The notes under the pieces are model-generated. The model made no database searches. It was given only the letters and a program-made list of their open reading frames with translations, and was not told where the DNA came from. Below, piece by piece: positions 1-5,635 of a DNA stretch of 9,853 nucleotides (position 1 is the stretch's first letter; the number at the start of each line of letters is the position of its first letter). Origin of the DNA: an uncultured Solobacterium sp. Its GTDB lineage: Bacteria; Bacillota_I; Bacilli_A; Erysipelotrichales; Erysipelotrichaceae. The stretch spans positions 1 to 9,853 of the forward strand of contig URYK01000067.1 in NCBI GenBank assembly GCA_900552125.1. Direction: 5' to 3'. The position numbers and the translations under genes are program-made.

Positions 1-169
1 CCTCATCAATTACATGAAATTCTCCATTACTACCTAAAATAAAAATTCCATTTACTCCGTGTGTAATTAGATGATTAATTAACTGTTTTGTTGCTTCGTA
101 ATTTATGCTTTGTTCCTTATTTCTATAAAAAGGAGTTACTATAGGAGTGATAATACCTTCCATTCTCAT
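1..169 (-). CDS. DapA/NanA-family class I aldolase, N-terminal part (runs off window)
   Basis: This is the first 56 codons of a dihydrodipicolinate synthase/N-acetylneuraminate lyase family protein; the rest lies beyond the left edge. The N-terminus reads MRMEGIITPIVTPF, the family's first beta strand with its TPF signature. About 30 residues later comes GVNGIFILGSNGEF, the family's substrate-carboxylate loop (GTTGE in DapA, GSTGE-like in NanA). Family members form a Schiff base between a lysine and a 2-keto acid such as pyruvate; the catalytic Tyr and Lys are outside the window. The ATG is one base after the SIS stop codon, and its AAGGAGGG ribosome site lies inside the last SIS codons, so translation is probably coupled. 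Co-transcription with a PTS and a sugar isomerase favours a sugar-acid lyase over lysine biosynthesis. That choice is inference. Confidence 0.85.
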   Translation of the reverse strand, partial: MRMEGIITPIVTPFYRNKEQSINYEATKQLINHLITHGVNGIFILGSNGEFHVIDE

Positions 170-170
170 T

Positions 171-782
171 TTAATGTCCCTCCTTACGAATACTAGCACC
201 TAAAGAACCACCTGGATGCCATTTTACATATTGAGAAGAGTTTAGATGTTTTTCATTTTGTAATAAAATACTCAAACATTGTAAGATCATGATTTCCGCA
301 AGAATAGATGCTCTTGGTGGCTTATTCATTTTATCGCCTTCCTGCTCTACTCCTGCAATTAAAGTAACTTCCCCTTTAGACGCTAACCAAGAAGCTTTTT
401 TTCCTGTAACTGAAATAATGGTTGCTCCATTTTGAATTAATGTTTCAATAGTTGCCTTTAGTTCACTTGTTTCTCCACTATTGGAAATGGCAATAACAAC
501 ATCTCCTGGTAATACTTGACCACTACTTCCATGAACAGCTTCTGTACCATGAAGCTCATAAGCAGGTGTCCCTGTGCTTGACAATAAGGAAGCGATATAG
601 CCGGCCACATGACCTGGTTTTCCTATTCCCGTTACATGTACTCTTTTATTTTGTTTTTCTGCATCTAAAATTATTTTTTTAGCCTTTTCAAGAGCTTGCA
701 TATCTATATGTTTACTAAAGTTTTCTAATTCATGAAATGCTATATTGATAAATGAATTTATTTGATTATTAACTGTTTCCAT
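171..782 (-). CDS. SIS-domain sugar-phosphate isomerase (KdsD/GutQ-like, no CBS domains)
   Basis: A 203-residue single SIS domain. Matching the arabinose-5-phosphate isomerase family are GIGKPGH (52-58, candidate catalytic Lys55), LSSTGTPAYELHGTEAVHG (67-85), SNSGETSE (100-107, Glu104) and WHPGGSLG (188-195, His189). It lacks the C-terminal CBS pair of full-length KdsD/GutQ, and the APTSST-like segment of KdsD is replaced by KPPRAS (154-159), so its substrate probably differs. The ATG at 782 is chosen because AAAGGAAA precedes it; an in-frame TTG at 851 would overlap the IIC gene. It sits between the PTS genes and the aldolase, so it probably interconverts the imported phospho-sugar before cleavage. 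The exact reaction cannot be read from sequence. Small SIS proteins can also be sugar-binding regulators, but there is no helix-turn-helix domain here. Confidence 0.85.
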   Translation of the reverse strand: METVNNQINSFINIAFHELENFSKHIDMQALEKAKKIILDAEKQNKRVHVTGIGKPGHVAGYIASLLSSTGTPAYELHGTEAVHGSSGQVLPGDVVIAISNSGETSELKATIETLIQNGATIISVTGKKASWLASKGEVTLIAGVEQEGDKMNKPPRASILAEIMILQCLSILLQNEKHLNSSQYVKWHPGGSLGASIRKEGH

Positions 783-801
783 AATATTTTCCTTTCTTTT
801 T

Positions 802-835
802 AAAAAAGGAGGACACGGAATATTCCCTTGTCCCC
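802..835 (-). terminator. Stem-loop with U-tract between PTS IIC and SIS genes
   Basis: In the 61-bp gap after the IIC stop, the minus strand carries GGGGACA...TGTCCTCC. The GGACA/TGTCC arms are at 811-815 and 829-833, extended by two G-C pairs (808-809 with 834-835) past a bulged A at 810. A small inner GGA-ATAT-TCC hairpin caps it. Six U residues (802-807) follow directly. This is the layout of an intrinsic terminator or of an RNA processing/stabilising hairpin. Because same-strand genes follow, a partial terminator that lowers enzyme-gene expression relative to the transporter is the simplest reading. Confidence 0.55.
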
Positions 836-843
836 TTCTATTC

Positions 844-2133
844 TTAGGCAAAGATACCTAGGATCCAATTTAAGATAGCCCCAAAGATGTTGTAGTCAAC
901 ATTAGGGAAGGATGCTCCAGATATACCTAATTCTGCAAATGCTGGGTAAAGTAATAATGGTAATCCAGTCAATGCCATACCTACGATGAAAGAACCGACT
1001 AATGCACCTTTCCATCCACCATAAGCATTTCCGAAAATTCCACATGTTCCTCCTGAGAAGAAACAAATACCTGCTGCTGGAATCATAATAACACTACTAT
1101 TACATATAACCATAATTGCCATAGCTGCTAAACCACCAAAGAATGCACCAACAAATCCAATTAATACTGCTGTTGGAGCAAATGGGAAAATAGCTGGACA
1201 ATCAACTGCTGGTTTAGAATTAGGAATATATTTTTCAGAAATAGCAACGAATGCTGCAGTAATTTCTGCTATAAACTGACGAACTCCATAAATTAATACA
1301 CTCATACCTGCTGCAAACTGTAATCCTTGTAAAAATGGATAAATAAACCAAATATCATTTCCTGCTTTTTCAAGTACAACGTCCATATGACCATTTACTA
1401 CACAAGCGATTACTGCAACATAGAATAATACAACCATGAATAATGCTACTGAGAAGATAAAGTCTCTAAATAATTCAAAGAATTTAGGCATGTTTACTGA
1501 ACTAGAGTCTTTATGTTCTTTTCCTTCTTTACCAAGTTTTCCAAATAGTTTACCAACATAACCTGAGAAAGCATAACCGATACAGTTAAAGTGTCCCATT
1601 GCCAAGTTATCTGCACCTGTTATCTTATTCATAAATGGTTGACAGAATGATGGTAATGCTGCTCCACAGAAACCTAATAAAATACCACCAGCTATAACAG
1701 TAACGATCATTGGTAAATCATTTGCGATAAAGATCAAAGCGATTACACATGCAAAATATAAGAAATGCTGACCTGTTAAGAAAATTGCTTTAAATCTCGT
1801 GAATTTTGCAACAATCAAGTTTACAACAAATCCTAATAGCATTACCATGGCAACCTCTGTTCCATATGTGTTTAACGCTAGACCTGTCGCAACCTCAACT
1901 TGAGTTGTAACACCTTCAATACCAAATGCTATATTAAATAAATCTGTAAATGTTTGTACAACAGTTGACATTGCATTTGAACCAATATTGAAGACCATAA
2001 ATCCAATAACAGTTTTCATCGTTCCACTAATAACATCTGTCGCAGATTTTTTCTGCAACAACAACCCTATTAATGCAATTAACCCCATAATTAACGCAGT
2101 ATTCCTAGATTGTGCTAATATTGCATCTAACAT
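844..2133 (-). CDS. PTS transporter subunit IIC, UlaA (ascorbate) family
   Basis: A 429-residue polytopic membrane protein and the sugar channel of a phosphotransferase system. It begins with a hydrophobic helix (about residues 11-27) and has roughly ten or more hydrophobic segments. Features shared with UlaA are the LTGQH segment (119-123) before a long helix and KPAVDCPAIFPFAP (307-320), which matches the KPAVDCP stretch typical of the family. A charged loop (about 195-217, rich in Lys, Glu and Gly) separates the two halves. The ATG at 2133 follows a GAGGAG site. It lies 47 bp after the IIB gene in a IIA-IIB-IIC order, so the separate subunits probably form one complex. The family is firm. 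The substrate is not: ascorbate is the characterised case, but the downstream genes are not ascorbate enzymes, so another sugar acid or pentitol-like substrate is possible. Confidence 0.93.
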   Translation of the reverse strand: MLDAILAQSRNTALIMGLIALIGLLLQKKSATDVISGTMKTVIGFMVFNIGSNAMSTVVQTFTDLFNIAFGIEGVTTQVEVATGLALNTYGTEVAMVMLLGFVVNLIVAKFTRFKAIFLTGQHFLYFACVIALIFIANDLPMIVTVIAGGILLGFCGAALPSFCQPFMNKITGADNLAMGHFNCIGYAFSGYVGKLFGKLGKEGKEHKDSSSVNMPKFFELFRDFIFSVALFMVVLFYVAVIACVVNGHMDVVLEKAGNDIWFIYPFLQGLQFAAGMSVLIYGVRQFIAEITAAFVAISEKYIPNSKPAVDCPAIFPFAPTAVLIGFVGAFFGGLAAMAIMVICNSSVIMIPAAGICFFSGGTCGIFGNAYGGWKGALVGSFIVGMALTGLPLLLYPAFAELGISGASFPNVDYNIFGAILNWILGIFA

Positions 2134-2180
2134 ATTTCTCTCTCCTCTTCTTTATTTCTAATCTATTCCCATATTATTTA

Positions 2181-2462
2181 CTACTTTTTGCTAGACAGAA
2201 ATTGTTCCATTTTTTCTTTCATTTCTGCTTTATCCATAATATTACGAATCCCTAATGCATATGGAACTTTATCCTTCAATTCTTCAGATAAATCGTCCAT
2301 GGTAATAACTAAATCCCCATTAAATCCATTTAATGAATCTAAATTTCCATGTTCTGTCTGGATAGGAAATCCATTTTCACTAATAACCTGGTCTGCTTTA
2401 ATTTTCAATAACATACTAGACCCCATACCTGCACGGCAACATACTAAAGCTTTATACATCAT
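2181..2462 (-). CDS. PTS subunit IIB, UlaB-like
   Basis: A 93-residue cytoplasmic phosphocarrier that passes phosphate from IIA to the incoming sugar at IIC. The N-terminal beta strand leads into VCCRAGMGSS, the CxxGxGSS phosphate loop. Cys9 is the expected phosphorylation site, with a second cysteine at position 8. The length is normal for the family. It starts with two consecutive ATGs; the AAGGAGG site is 5 bases before the first and 8 before the second, so translation may begin at either and the protein could be one residue shorter. It lies 15 bp after the IIA gene and 47 bp before IIC, so the three form an operon. Confidence 0.92.
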   Translation of the reverse strand: MMYKALVCCRAGMGSSMLLKIKADQVISENGFPIQTEHGNLDSLNGFNGDLVITMDDLSEELKDKVPYALGIRNIMDKAEMKEKMEQFLSSKK

Positions 2463-2477
2463 CAGTTCCTCCTTTTC

Positions 2478-2918
2478 TTATTTACTGATGTAATCCATAA
2501 TTTCTTTTTCGTTTTTTGCATTTTCTAATACTTGATAAAATTCATCGTTTTCGAACATTTCCGCAAGTTCTGCTAATGCTTGCAGATGCTCCATATTGTC
2601 TTTAGCACTTAAACAGAAAAGAAATTTAACTGGATCATTCGCATCATTTCCAAACTCAATAGGTGTGTCTAATGTTGATATTCCTATTGCACTTTCTAAG
2701 GCGCCGCTTTCTGGTCTTGCATGTGGAAGTGCAATATGTTTAGTGATTACAATATAAGGGCCATTTTCTTTAACACCTTGAACCATATCATCAACATATT
2801 CTTGTTTTACTTTATGCTCATCAATTAAAGGTTGTGCTGCCTGTCTAATTGCATCTTCCCAATTTTTTGCATGTATATGCAAACGTATTAATTTCTCATT
2901 GGTCAAATCTTTAAGCAT
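2478..2918 (-). CDS. PTS subunit IIA, fructose/mannitol type (UlaC-like)
   Basis: A 146-residue cytoplasmic protein that accepts phosphate from HPr. The phosphorylation motif is TKHIALPHARPE (59-70), with His66 as the expected phospho-histidine; His61 belongs to the same conserved motif. The helix after it (about 110-130, EHLQALAELAEMF) is typical of the EIIA-2 fold. The ATG at 2918 is preceded by AGGAGGTGATAAA, a strong ribosome site. The open frame continues 39 codons upstream without a comparable site and without family similarity, so the longer version is rejected. It is the first gene of the minus-strand PTS operon and is preceded by a non-coding stretch of about 280 bp. No PTS-dependent regulator gene is visible inside the window. 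Confidence 0.92.
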   Translation of the reverse strand: MLKDLTNEKLIRLHIHAKNWEDAIRQAAQPLIDEHKVKQEYVDDMVQGVKENGPYIVITKHIALPHARPESGALESAIGISTLDTPIEFGNDANDPVKFLFCLSAKDNMEHLQALAELAEMFENDEFYQVLENAKNEKEIMDYISK

Positions 2919-2969
2919 TTTATCACCTCCTATTTCTTCTTGGCTTACACTTTGATAATAAAAGAGATT

Positions 2970-2999
2970 CATATAGTTTTCAATCTTATTTATGTTCAA
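2970..2999 (-). promoter_or_regulatory. Candidate sigma-A promoter of the PTS operon; rest of the 2919-3197 gap
   Basis: On the minus strand TTGAAC (2994-2999) and TATATG (2970-2975) are 18 bp apart, each matching 4 of 6 consensus bases, giving a leader of about 45 nt. The match is moderate. The non-coding stretch 2919-3197 is very AT-rich; I see no -24/-12 sigma-54 signature (TGGCAC-N5-TTGC), no convincing catabolite-repression (cre) site and no riboswitch in it. Confidence 0.4.
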
Positions 3000-3197
3000 C
3001 TTTTGTATCCATTTCTTACAAAGTATAAACTTCAATAAAACCTTTATTTATCGGTTTTTAGATACATAATAGTTGTTATCTGTAAAGTTTCATTTTTGTT
3101 TTTCAACCTTCCAATTTATGAACTAAAGTTAATATTATGCGATTAAATATAGATATTTTCATTCTTTGTTATATACGTATAAATATTAAAAAAGCAT

Positions 3198-3240
3198 AAA
3201 AAAACTGTTTCTGTACTCTATTCAATATACAGAAACAGTT
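3198..3240 (-). terminator. Rho-independent terminator after the small unknown gene
   Basis: A perfect 13-bp inverted repeat (AACTGTTTCTGTA at 3203-3215 with TACAGAAACAGTT at 3228-3240) encloses a 12-nt loop. On the minus strand it is followed by a run of U (3198-3204, partly in the stem). It starts three bases after the stop codon of the 3244-3537 gene, so it ends that transcript and insulates the PTS operon. Confidence 0.9.
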
Positions 3241-3243
3241 CTA

Positions 3244-3537
3244 TTATTTAACTTCAGAATATTTTCTACGTTCAGGACTCAAATTATCCACATAATAACG
3301 GATTGTTAAGCTTGCTGCACATTTACTTCTGTTTTTAGGCTCTACTATAAACTTATCTCCCTCAAGCATAGCATCTAGCATCGCTTTACAACATACATTC
3401 TGATTTCGAACTCCAGGTTCACACTCTTCTAACAGATCTTTTGCGTTAACTTCAATGTATAACCACTGCTTATCATGAGCTTCCTGCTTTTTGTTCTGTA
3501 AACAGTTTGTATAATCCTGCATAGTTAGTTTTTCCAT
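3244..3537 (-). CDS. Small cysteine-containing protein of unknown function
   Basis: A 97-residue protein that I do not recognise. It has no signal peptide or membrane helix. Five cysteines are present (12, 39, 49, 50, 73), including a CC pair in VCCKAMLDAMLEG, and the C-terminal half carries KNRSKCAASLTIRYY and DNLSPERR. The mix of helix-like and strand-like segments suggests a compact globular domain. The cysteines are not in clear CxxC zinc-knuckle pairs. The ATG at 3537 follows GGGAGGAAACTCT, a good ribosome site. It lies downstream of padR in the same direction but has its own strong promoter and its own terminator, so it is probably a separate, regulated single-gene transcript. Placement next to a PadR regulator and the two inverted repeats at its promoter suggest inducible expression. 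That is inference. Confidence 0.8.
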   Translation of the reverse strand: MEKLTMQDYTNCLQNKKQEAHDKQWLYIEVNAKDLLEECEPGVRNQNVCCKAMLDAMLEGDKFIVEPKNRSKCAASLTIRYYVDNLSPERRKYSEVK

Positions 3538-3560
3538 AGAGTTTCCTCCCTTCCATAACA

Positions 3561-3582
3561 GAAAACAATCAAAAATGTTTTC
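3561..3582. promoter_or_regulatory. Inverted repeat at the start of the small unknown gene's transcript
   Basis: GAAAACA (3561-3567) and TGTTTTC (3576-3582) form a perfect 7-bp-arm dyad with 8 bp between arms. Given the -10 box at 3591-3596, it would begin about two bases after the transcription start, a classic repressor position. The regulator is unknown. Confidence 0.45.
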
Positions 3583-3590
3583 ACTATCCC

Positions 3591-3618
3591 ATTATATCAC
3601 TTTTATTTAGTTAATCAA
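3591..3618 (-). promoter_or_regulatory. Strong promoter with extended -10 for the 3244-3537 gene
   Basis: The minus strand has TTGATT (3613-3618), a 16-bp spacer and a perfect TATAAT (3591-3596) preceded by TGA, which gives the extended -10 form TGnTATAAT. The transcription start is expected near 3584, leaving a leader of about 46 nt. Confidence 0.75.
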
Positions 3619-3636
3619 AGTTTTTATGAAAACTTT
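3617..3636. promoter_or_regulatory. Inverted repeat overlapping the -35 box
   Basis: AAAGTTTT (3617-3624) and AAAACTTT (3629-3636) are perfect 8-bp arms around a 4-bp centre. The dyad overlaps the -35 hexamer by two bases. It is not GC-rich and lacks a following U-tract, so it is a poor terminator for padR and a better operator candidate. Confidence 0.4.
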
Positions 3637-3660
3637 TCAGTATTAATGAATATTTTTACA

Positions 3661-4212
3661 TCATATTTTTTCTTTTAACTTATCAATACACCAATTAGCC
3701 CATTTAATTTCATTCTGATAATACATAAAGCCATAAGTCATCGTCATACCCCAATAAAAAGACTCATTATCTTTATGAATCTGTGCTTCAAAATCAGGTA
3801 TCATATTCAAATCATTATTCATTTTATCAATAATATTTGAACATTCCTGAATATATTTTTCTAAAAGACGCATTGTCTGATCAATATCAATATTACTAGA
3901 GAAGAAAATCTTTATTAATAAAGGATTCTTATATTTCATAATATCCTCTAAATCAGCATCTGCCAGCCATCGATGTAACTCTAGTTTTCCTTCTTCTGTT
4001 ATATGAAAAATCTTTTTATTTGGCTTATCACTTTGAATAACAATTTCACTATCCACCCAATTTTTCTTCGTACATGTATTTAGTTCTTTGTAAATCTGAG
4101 ATGTCTGTGCATGCCAGAAGAAAGCAATACTTGTCTTGAAATAACGGTCAATGTCATATCCCGTCATATCCGTATAATTTAATAATCCTAAAATAGCGTG
4201 TTTTAAAGGCAT
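3661..4212 (-). CDS. PadR-family transcriptional regulator
   Basis: A 183-residue DNA-binding regulator. The N-terminal winged helix-turn-helix (about residues 1-85) begins MPLKHAILGLLNYTDMTGYD, the usual PadR start. It continues with FWHAQTSQIYKELNTC (recognition-helix region) and the wing segment KKIFHITEEGKLELHRWL. The C-terminal half (about 95-183) is helical with acidic and aromatic residues, like the PadR Vir_act_alpha_C dimerisation and ligand-sensing domain. The length is typical of the longer PadR subgroup. The ATG at 4212 follows AAGGGGATTT; an in-frame TTG six codons earlier has no better site. A dyad at 4238-4255 overlapping its likely -10 box suggests autoregulation, common in PadR proteins. 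The controlled genes are probably neighbours, but no transporter or phenolic-acid decarboxylase is nearby to suggest an inducer. Confidence 0.92.
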   Translation of the reverse strand: MPLKHAILGLLNYTDMTGYDIDRYFKTSIAFFWHAQTSQIYKELNTCTKKNWVDSEIVIQSDKPNKKIFHITEEGKLELHRWLADADLEDIMKYKNPLLIKIFFSSNIDIDQTMRLLEKYIQECSNIIDKMNNDLNMIPDFEAQIHKDNESFYWGMTMTYGFMYYQNEIKWANWCIDKLKEKI

Positions 4213-4237
4213 AAATCCCCTTCTTTCCAAATGGTAT

Positions 4238-4255
4238 TATTCTATAATTAGAATA
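4238..4255. promoter_or_regulatory. Palindrome upstream of padR, candidate PadR operator
   Basis: TATTCTA (4238-4244) and TAGAATA (4249-4255) are perfect 7-bp arms around TAAT. The dyad overlaps the likely padR -10 box (4250-4255) and lies 25 bp before the start codon, the position expected for an autorepressor. The link to PadR is inference. Confidence 0.5.
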
Positions 4256-4278
4256 CAACAATAAATTAGACTTTGCAA
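4250..4278 (-). promoter_or_regulatory. Candidate padR promoter
   Basis: On the minus strand TTGCAA (4273-4278) and TATTCT (4250-4255) are separated by 17 bp. Each hexamer matches consensus at four of six positions. The -35 box begins immediately after the stop codon of the hydrolase gene, so padR may also be reached by read-through. Confidence 0.4.
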
Positions 4279-5529
4279 CTATTCTTCGTTATATTCTCGA
4301 TTTCGGATAGAACGAATAGCTTGTATAATCTTTTCATTATTCTCTTGGATTCGTATATGAAACTCTTTTGCCTTTTCTTTGACCATCAATTCATAATTCT
4401 CTACAAATTTAGAAGTGATTTCTTTTATATCCACATCATTTAAATTATTCGCCACTTTTTGTAATGTCTCTTTAGGCTGAATATCTTTTACTTTACCTAA
4501 AATTGGGTTTGTTTTTCTTCTTTGAATTAATTCCTGTAAGGTAATATTCATCATTTCTTCTTCTGGTATATCCTCAAATAAAGATACATAACGTGATACA
4601 TCTACCAGCATTTTCTTTAATAATTCATCTAATGAAGTTGTTGAATCAAAATATTCATCCATTTTAGATATCATTGTTTTAATTTTCTCTTCTTTTCTAT
4701 TCACAAAGAAATCATTTATGAAATGATAAAAGAATCTAGGCACAACTGTTTTTTTATCTACTATAATATATGCATTTTCTCTAAAATCCATAGCATACAG
4801 ATTATGATTATGATACAACTCTTCTATTGTATTACATGGAAGGCTGGATTTAATAAATATAGGTTCTTTTAATGCTTCAAAAAAGGCAGATATACAATCA
4901 TTTTCATTCTCAAATATAAACAGCTTTTTTAGAAATGCAGGATCTGATGCTCTTTCCTTATAAATAGATAATATTTCTTTAGTAATCCCCGGAGCATTAA
5001 AGCTAATAACCTGAACTAGCTTATCCTGTAATTCCTGTTTCATTGTGAGTGCTGTATATAAAGCTAAGTTGCCACCCTTAGAATGACCACACAGATAAAA
5101 TGATTTATCAAACTCAGTATTTTGTAGCTGATGTAAAGTATATAGCTGTTGCCAGGTAGGATCTTTTAGAAACATTCGAAAATTATCTTTCCAATCCTGC
5201 CATTCAGTTTTATGATGAATATCATCAAATGCTTCACTTCCTCTAAATGCAAAAATCAGTGCTTCTTCTGTTTCAAATATATAATATACAATTCCGCTAT
5301 TTTGGTTATCGTTAAAACATTCCTTTACAATCATATCTGAGTATTCTTCAAACTGTATTTGTTGTAGTAATGTAAAATTATACTTTCTATCTTCCTGTTT
5401 ATTATACTCTTCTTTTAATTCTTCATCGGATTGTAGTTTTTGTATCATTTCTGAGACAGAAATGCCTGTTTCCTCTATATCAAAATATGACAAAAGTGAT
5501 AAATCATAAAAATTCTTCTCATTCAGCAT
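4279..5529 (-). CDS. Alpha/beta hydrolase of the Mbeg1-like/DUF2974 family
   Basis: A 416-residue cytoplasmic-looking protein with a serine hydrolase (lipase/esterase-like) core. After an N-terminal helical part, FAFRGSEAF (93-101) matches the lipase-3-like oxyanion strand. CGHSKGGNLALY (147-158) is the nucleophile elbow GxSxG with Ser150. FNAPG follows at 178-182. Asn-Asp at 210-211 could supply the acid, and the HNHNLY segment (240-245) the histidine. The last 130 residues are charged, predicted helical and probably coiled coil (EKAKEFHIRIQENNEKI), outside the catalytic core. There is no signal peptide. The ATG at 5529 is preferred over a GTG three codons earlier because AGAGGTGA lies at the right distance before it. 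The natural substrate is unknown in this family. It has its own promoter and is divergent from the glucosaminidase gene. Confidence 0.85.
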   Translation of the reverse strand: MLNEKNFYDLSLLSYFDIEETGISVSEMIQKLQSDEELKEEYNKQEDRKYNFTLLQQIQFEEYSDMIVKECFNDNQNSGIVYYIFETEEALIFAFRGSEAFDDIHHKTEWQDWKDNFRMFLKDPTWQQLYTLHQLQNTEFDKSFYLCGHSKGGNLALYTALTMKQELQDKLVQVISFNAPGITKEILSIYKERASDPAFLKKLFIFENENDCISAFFEALKEPIFIKSSLPCNTIEELYHNHNLYAMDFRENAYIIVDKKTVVPRFFYHFINDFFVNRKEEKIKTMISKMDEYFDSTTSLDELLKKMLVDVSRYVSLFEDIPEEEMMNITLQELIQRRKTNPILGKVKDIQPKETLQKVANNLNDVDIKEITSKFVENYELMVKEKAKEFHIRIQENNEKIIQAIRSIRNREYNEE

Positions 5530-5552
5530 ATTCTTCACCTCTTTTTTCCAAC

Positions 5553-5580
5553 ATTATAAAACTTTTCTTAAGAATTACAA
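5553..5580 (-). promoter_or_regulatory. Promoter of the hydrolase gene
   Basis: The minus strand carries TTGTAA (5575-5580), 16 bp, then a perfect TATAAT (5553-5558), so the transcription start is near 5546, about 17 nt before the ATG. In the same 106-bp divergent gap I see only a weak plus-strand candidate for the glucosaminidase gene (a TAAACT -10 near 5609 with a poor -35). Confidence 0.6.
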
Positions 5581-5635
5581 GTCTACTTTATTTTTAAAAT
5601 ATTTTGCGTTAAACTTAATAAAAATGGAGGAAGTA

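Noticed and set aside
783..851. N-terminal extension of the SIS protein from a TTG codon
   Set aside because: It would overlap the IIC gene and read through the hairpin; the ATG at 782 has a ribosome site and family-like start.
2188..2493. A 101-codon open frame on the plus strand opposite the IIB gene
   Set aside because: It is antisense to a clear PTS IIB gene, has no ribosome site, and its protein shows no family features.
844..2918. Naming the transporter genes ulaA, ulaB, ulaC
   Set aside because: Family resemblance is clear, but the linked enzymes are not those of ascorbate breakdown, so the substrate-based names would mislead.
2919..3035. A 39-codon extension of the IIA protein
   Set aside because: The extension includes the strong AGGAGGTGAT ribosome site and the probable promoter, and has no IIA-family sequence.
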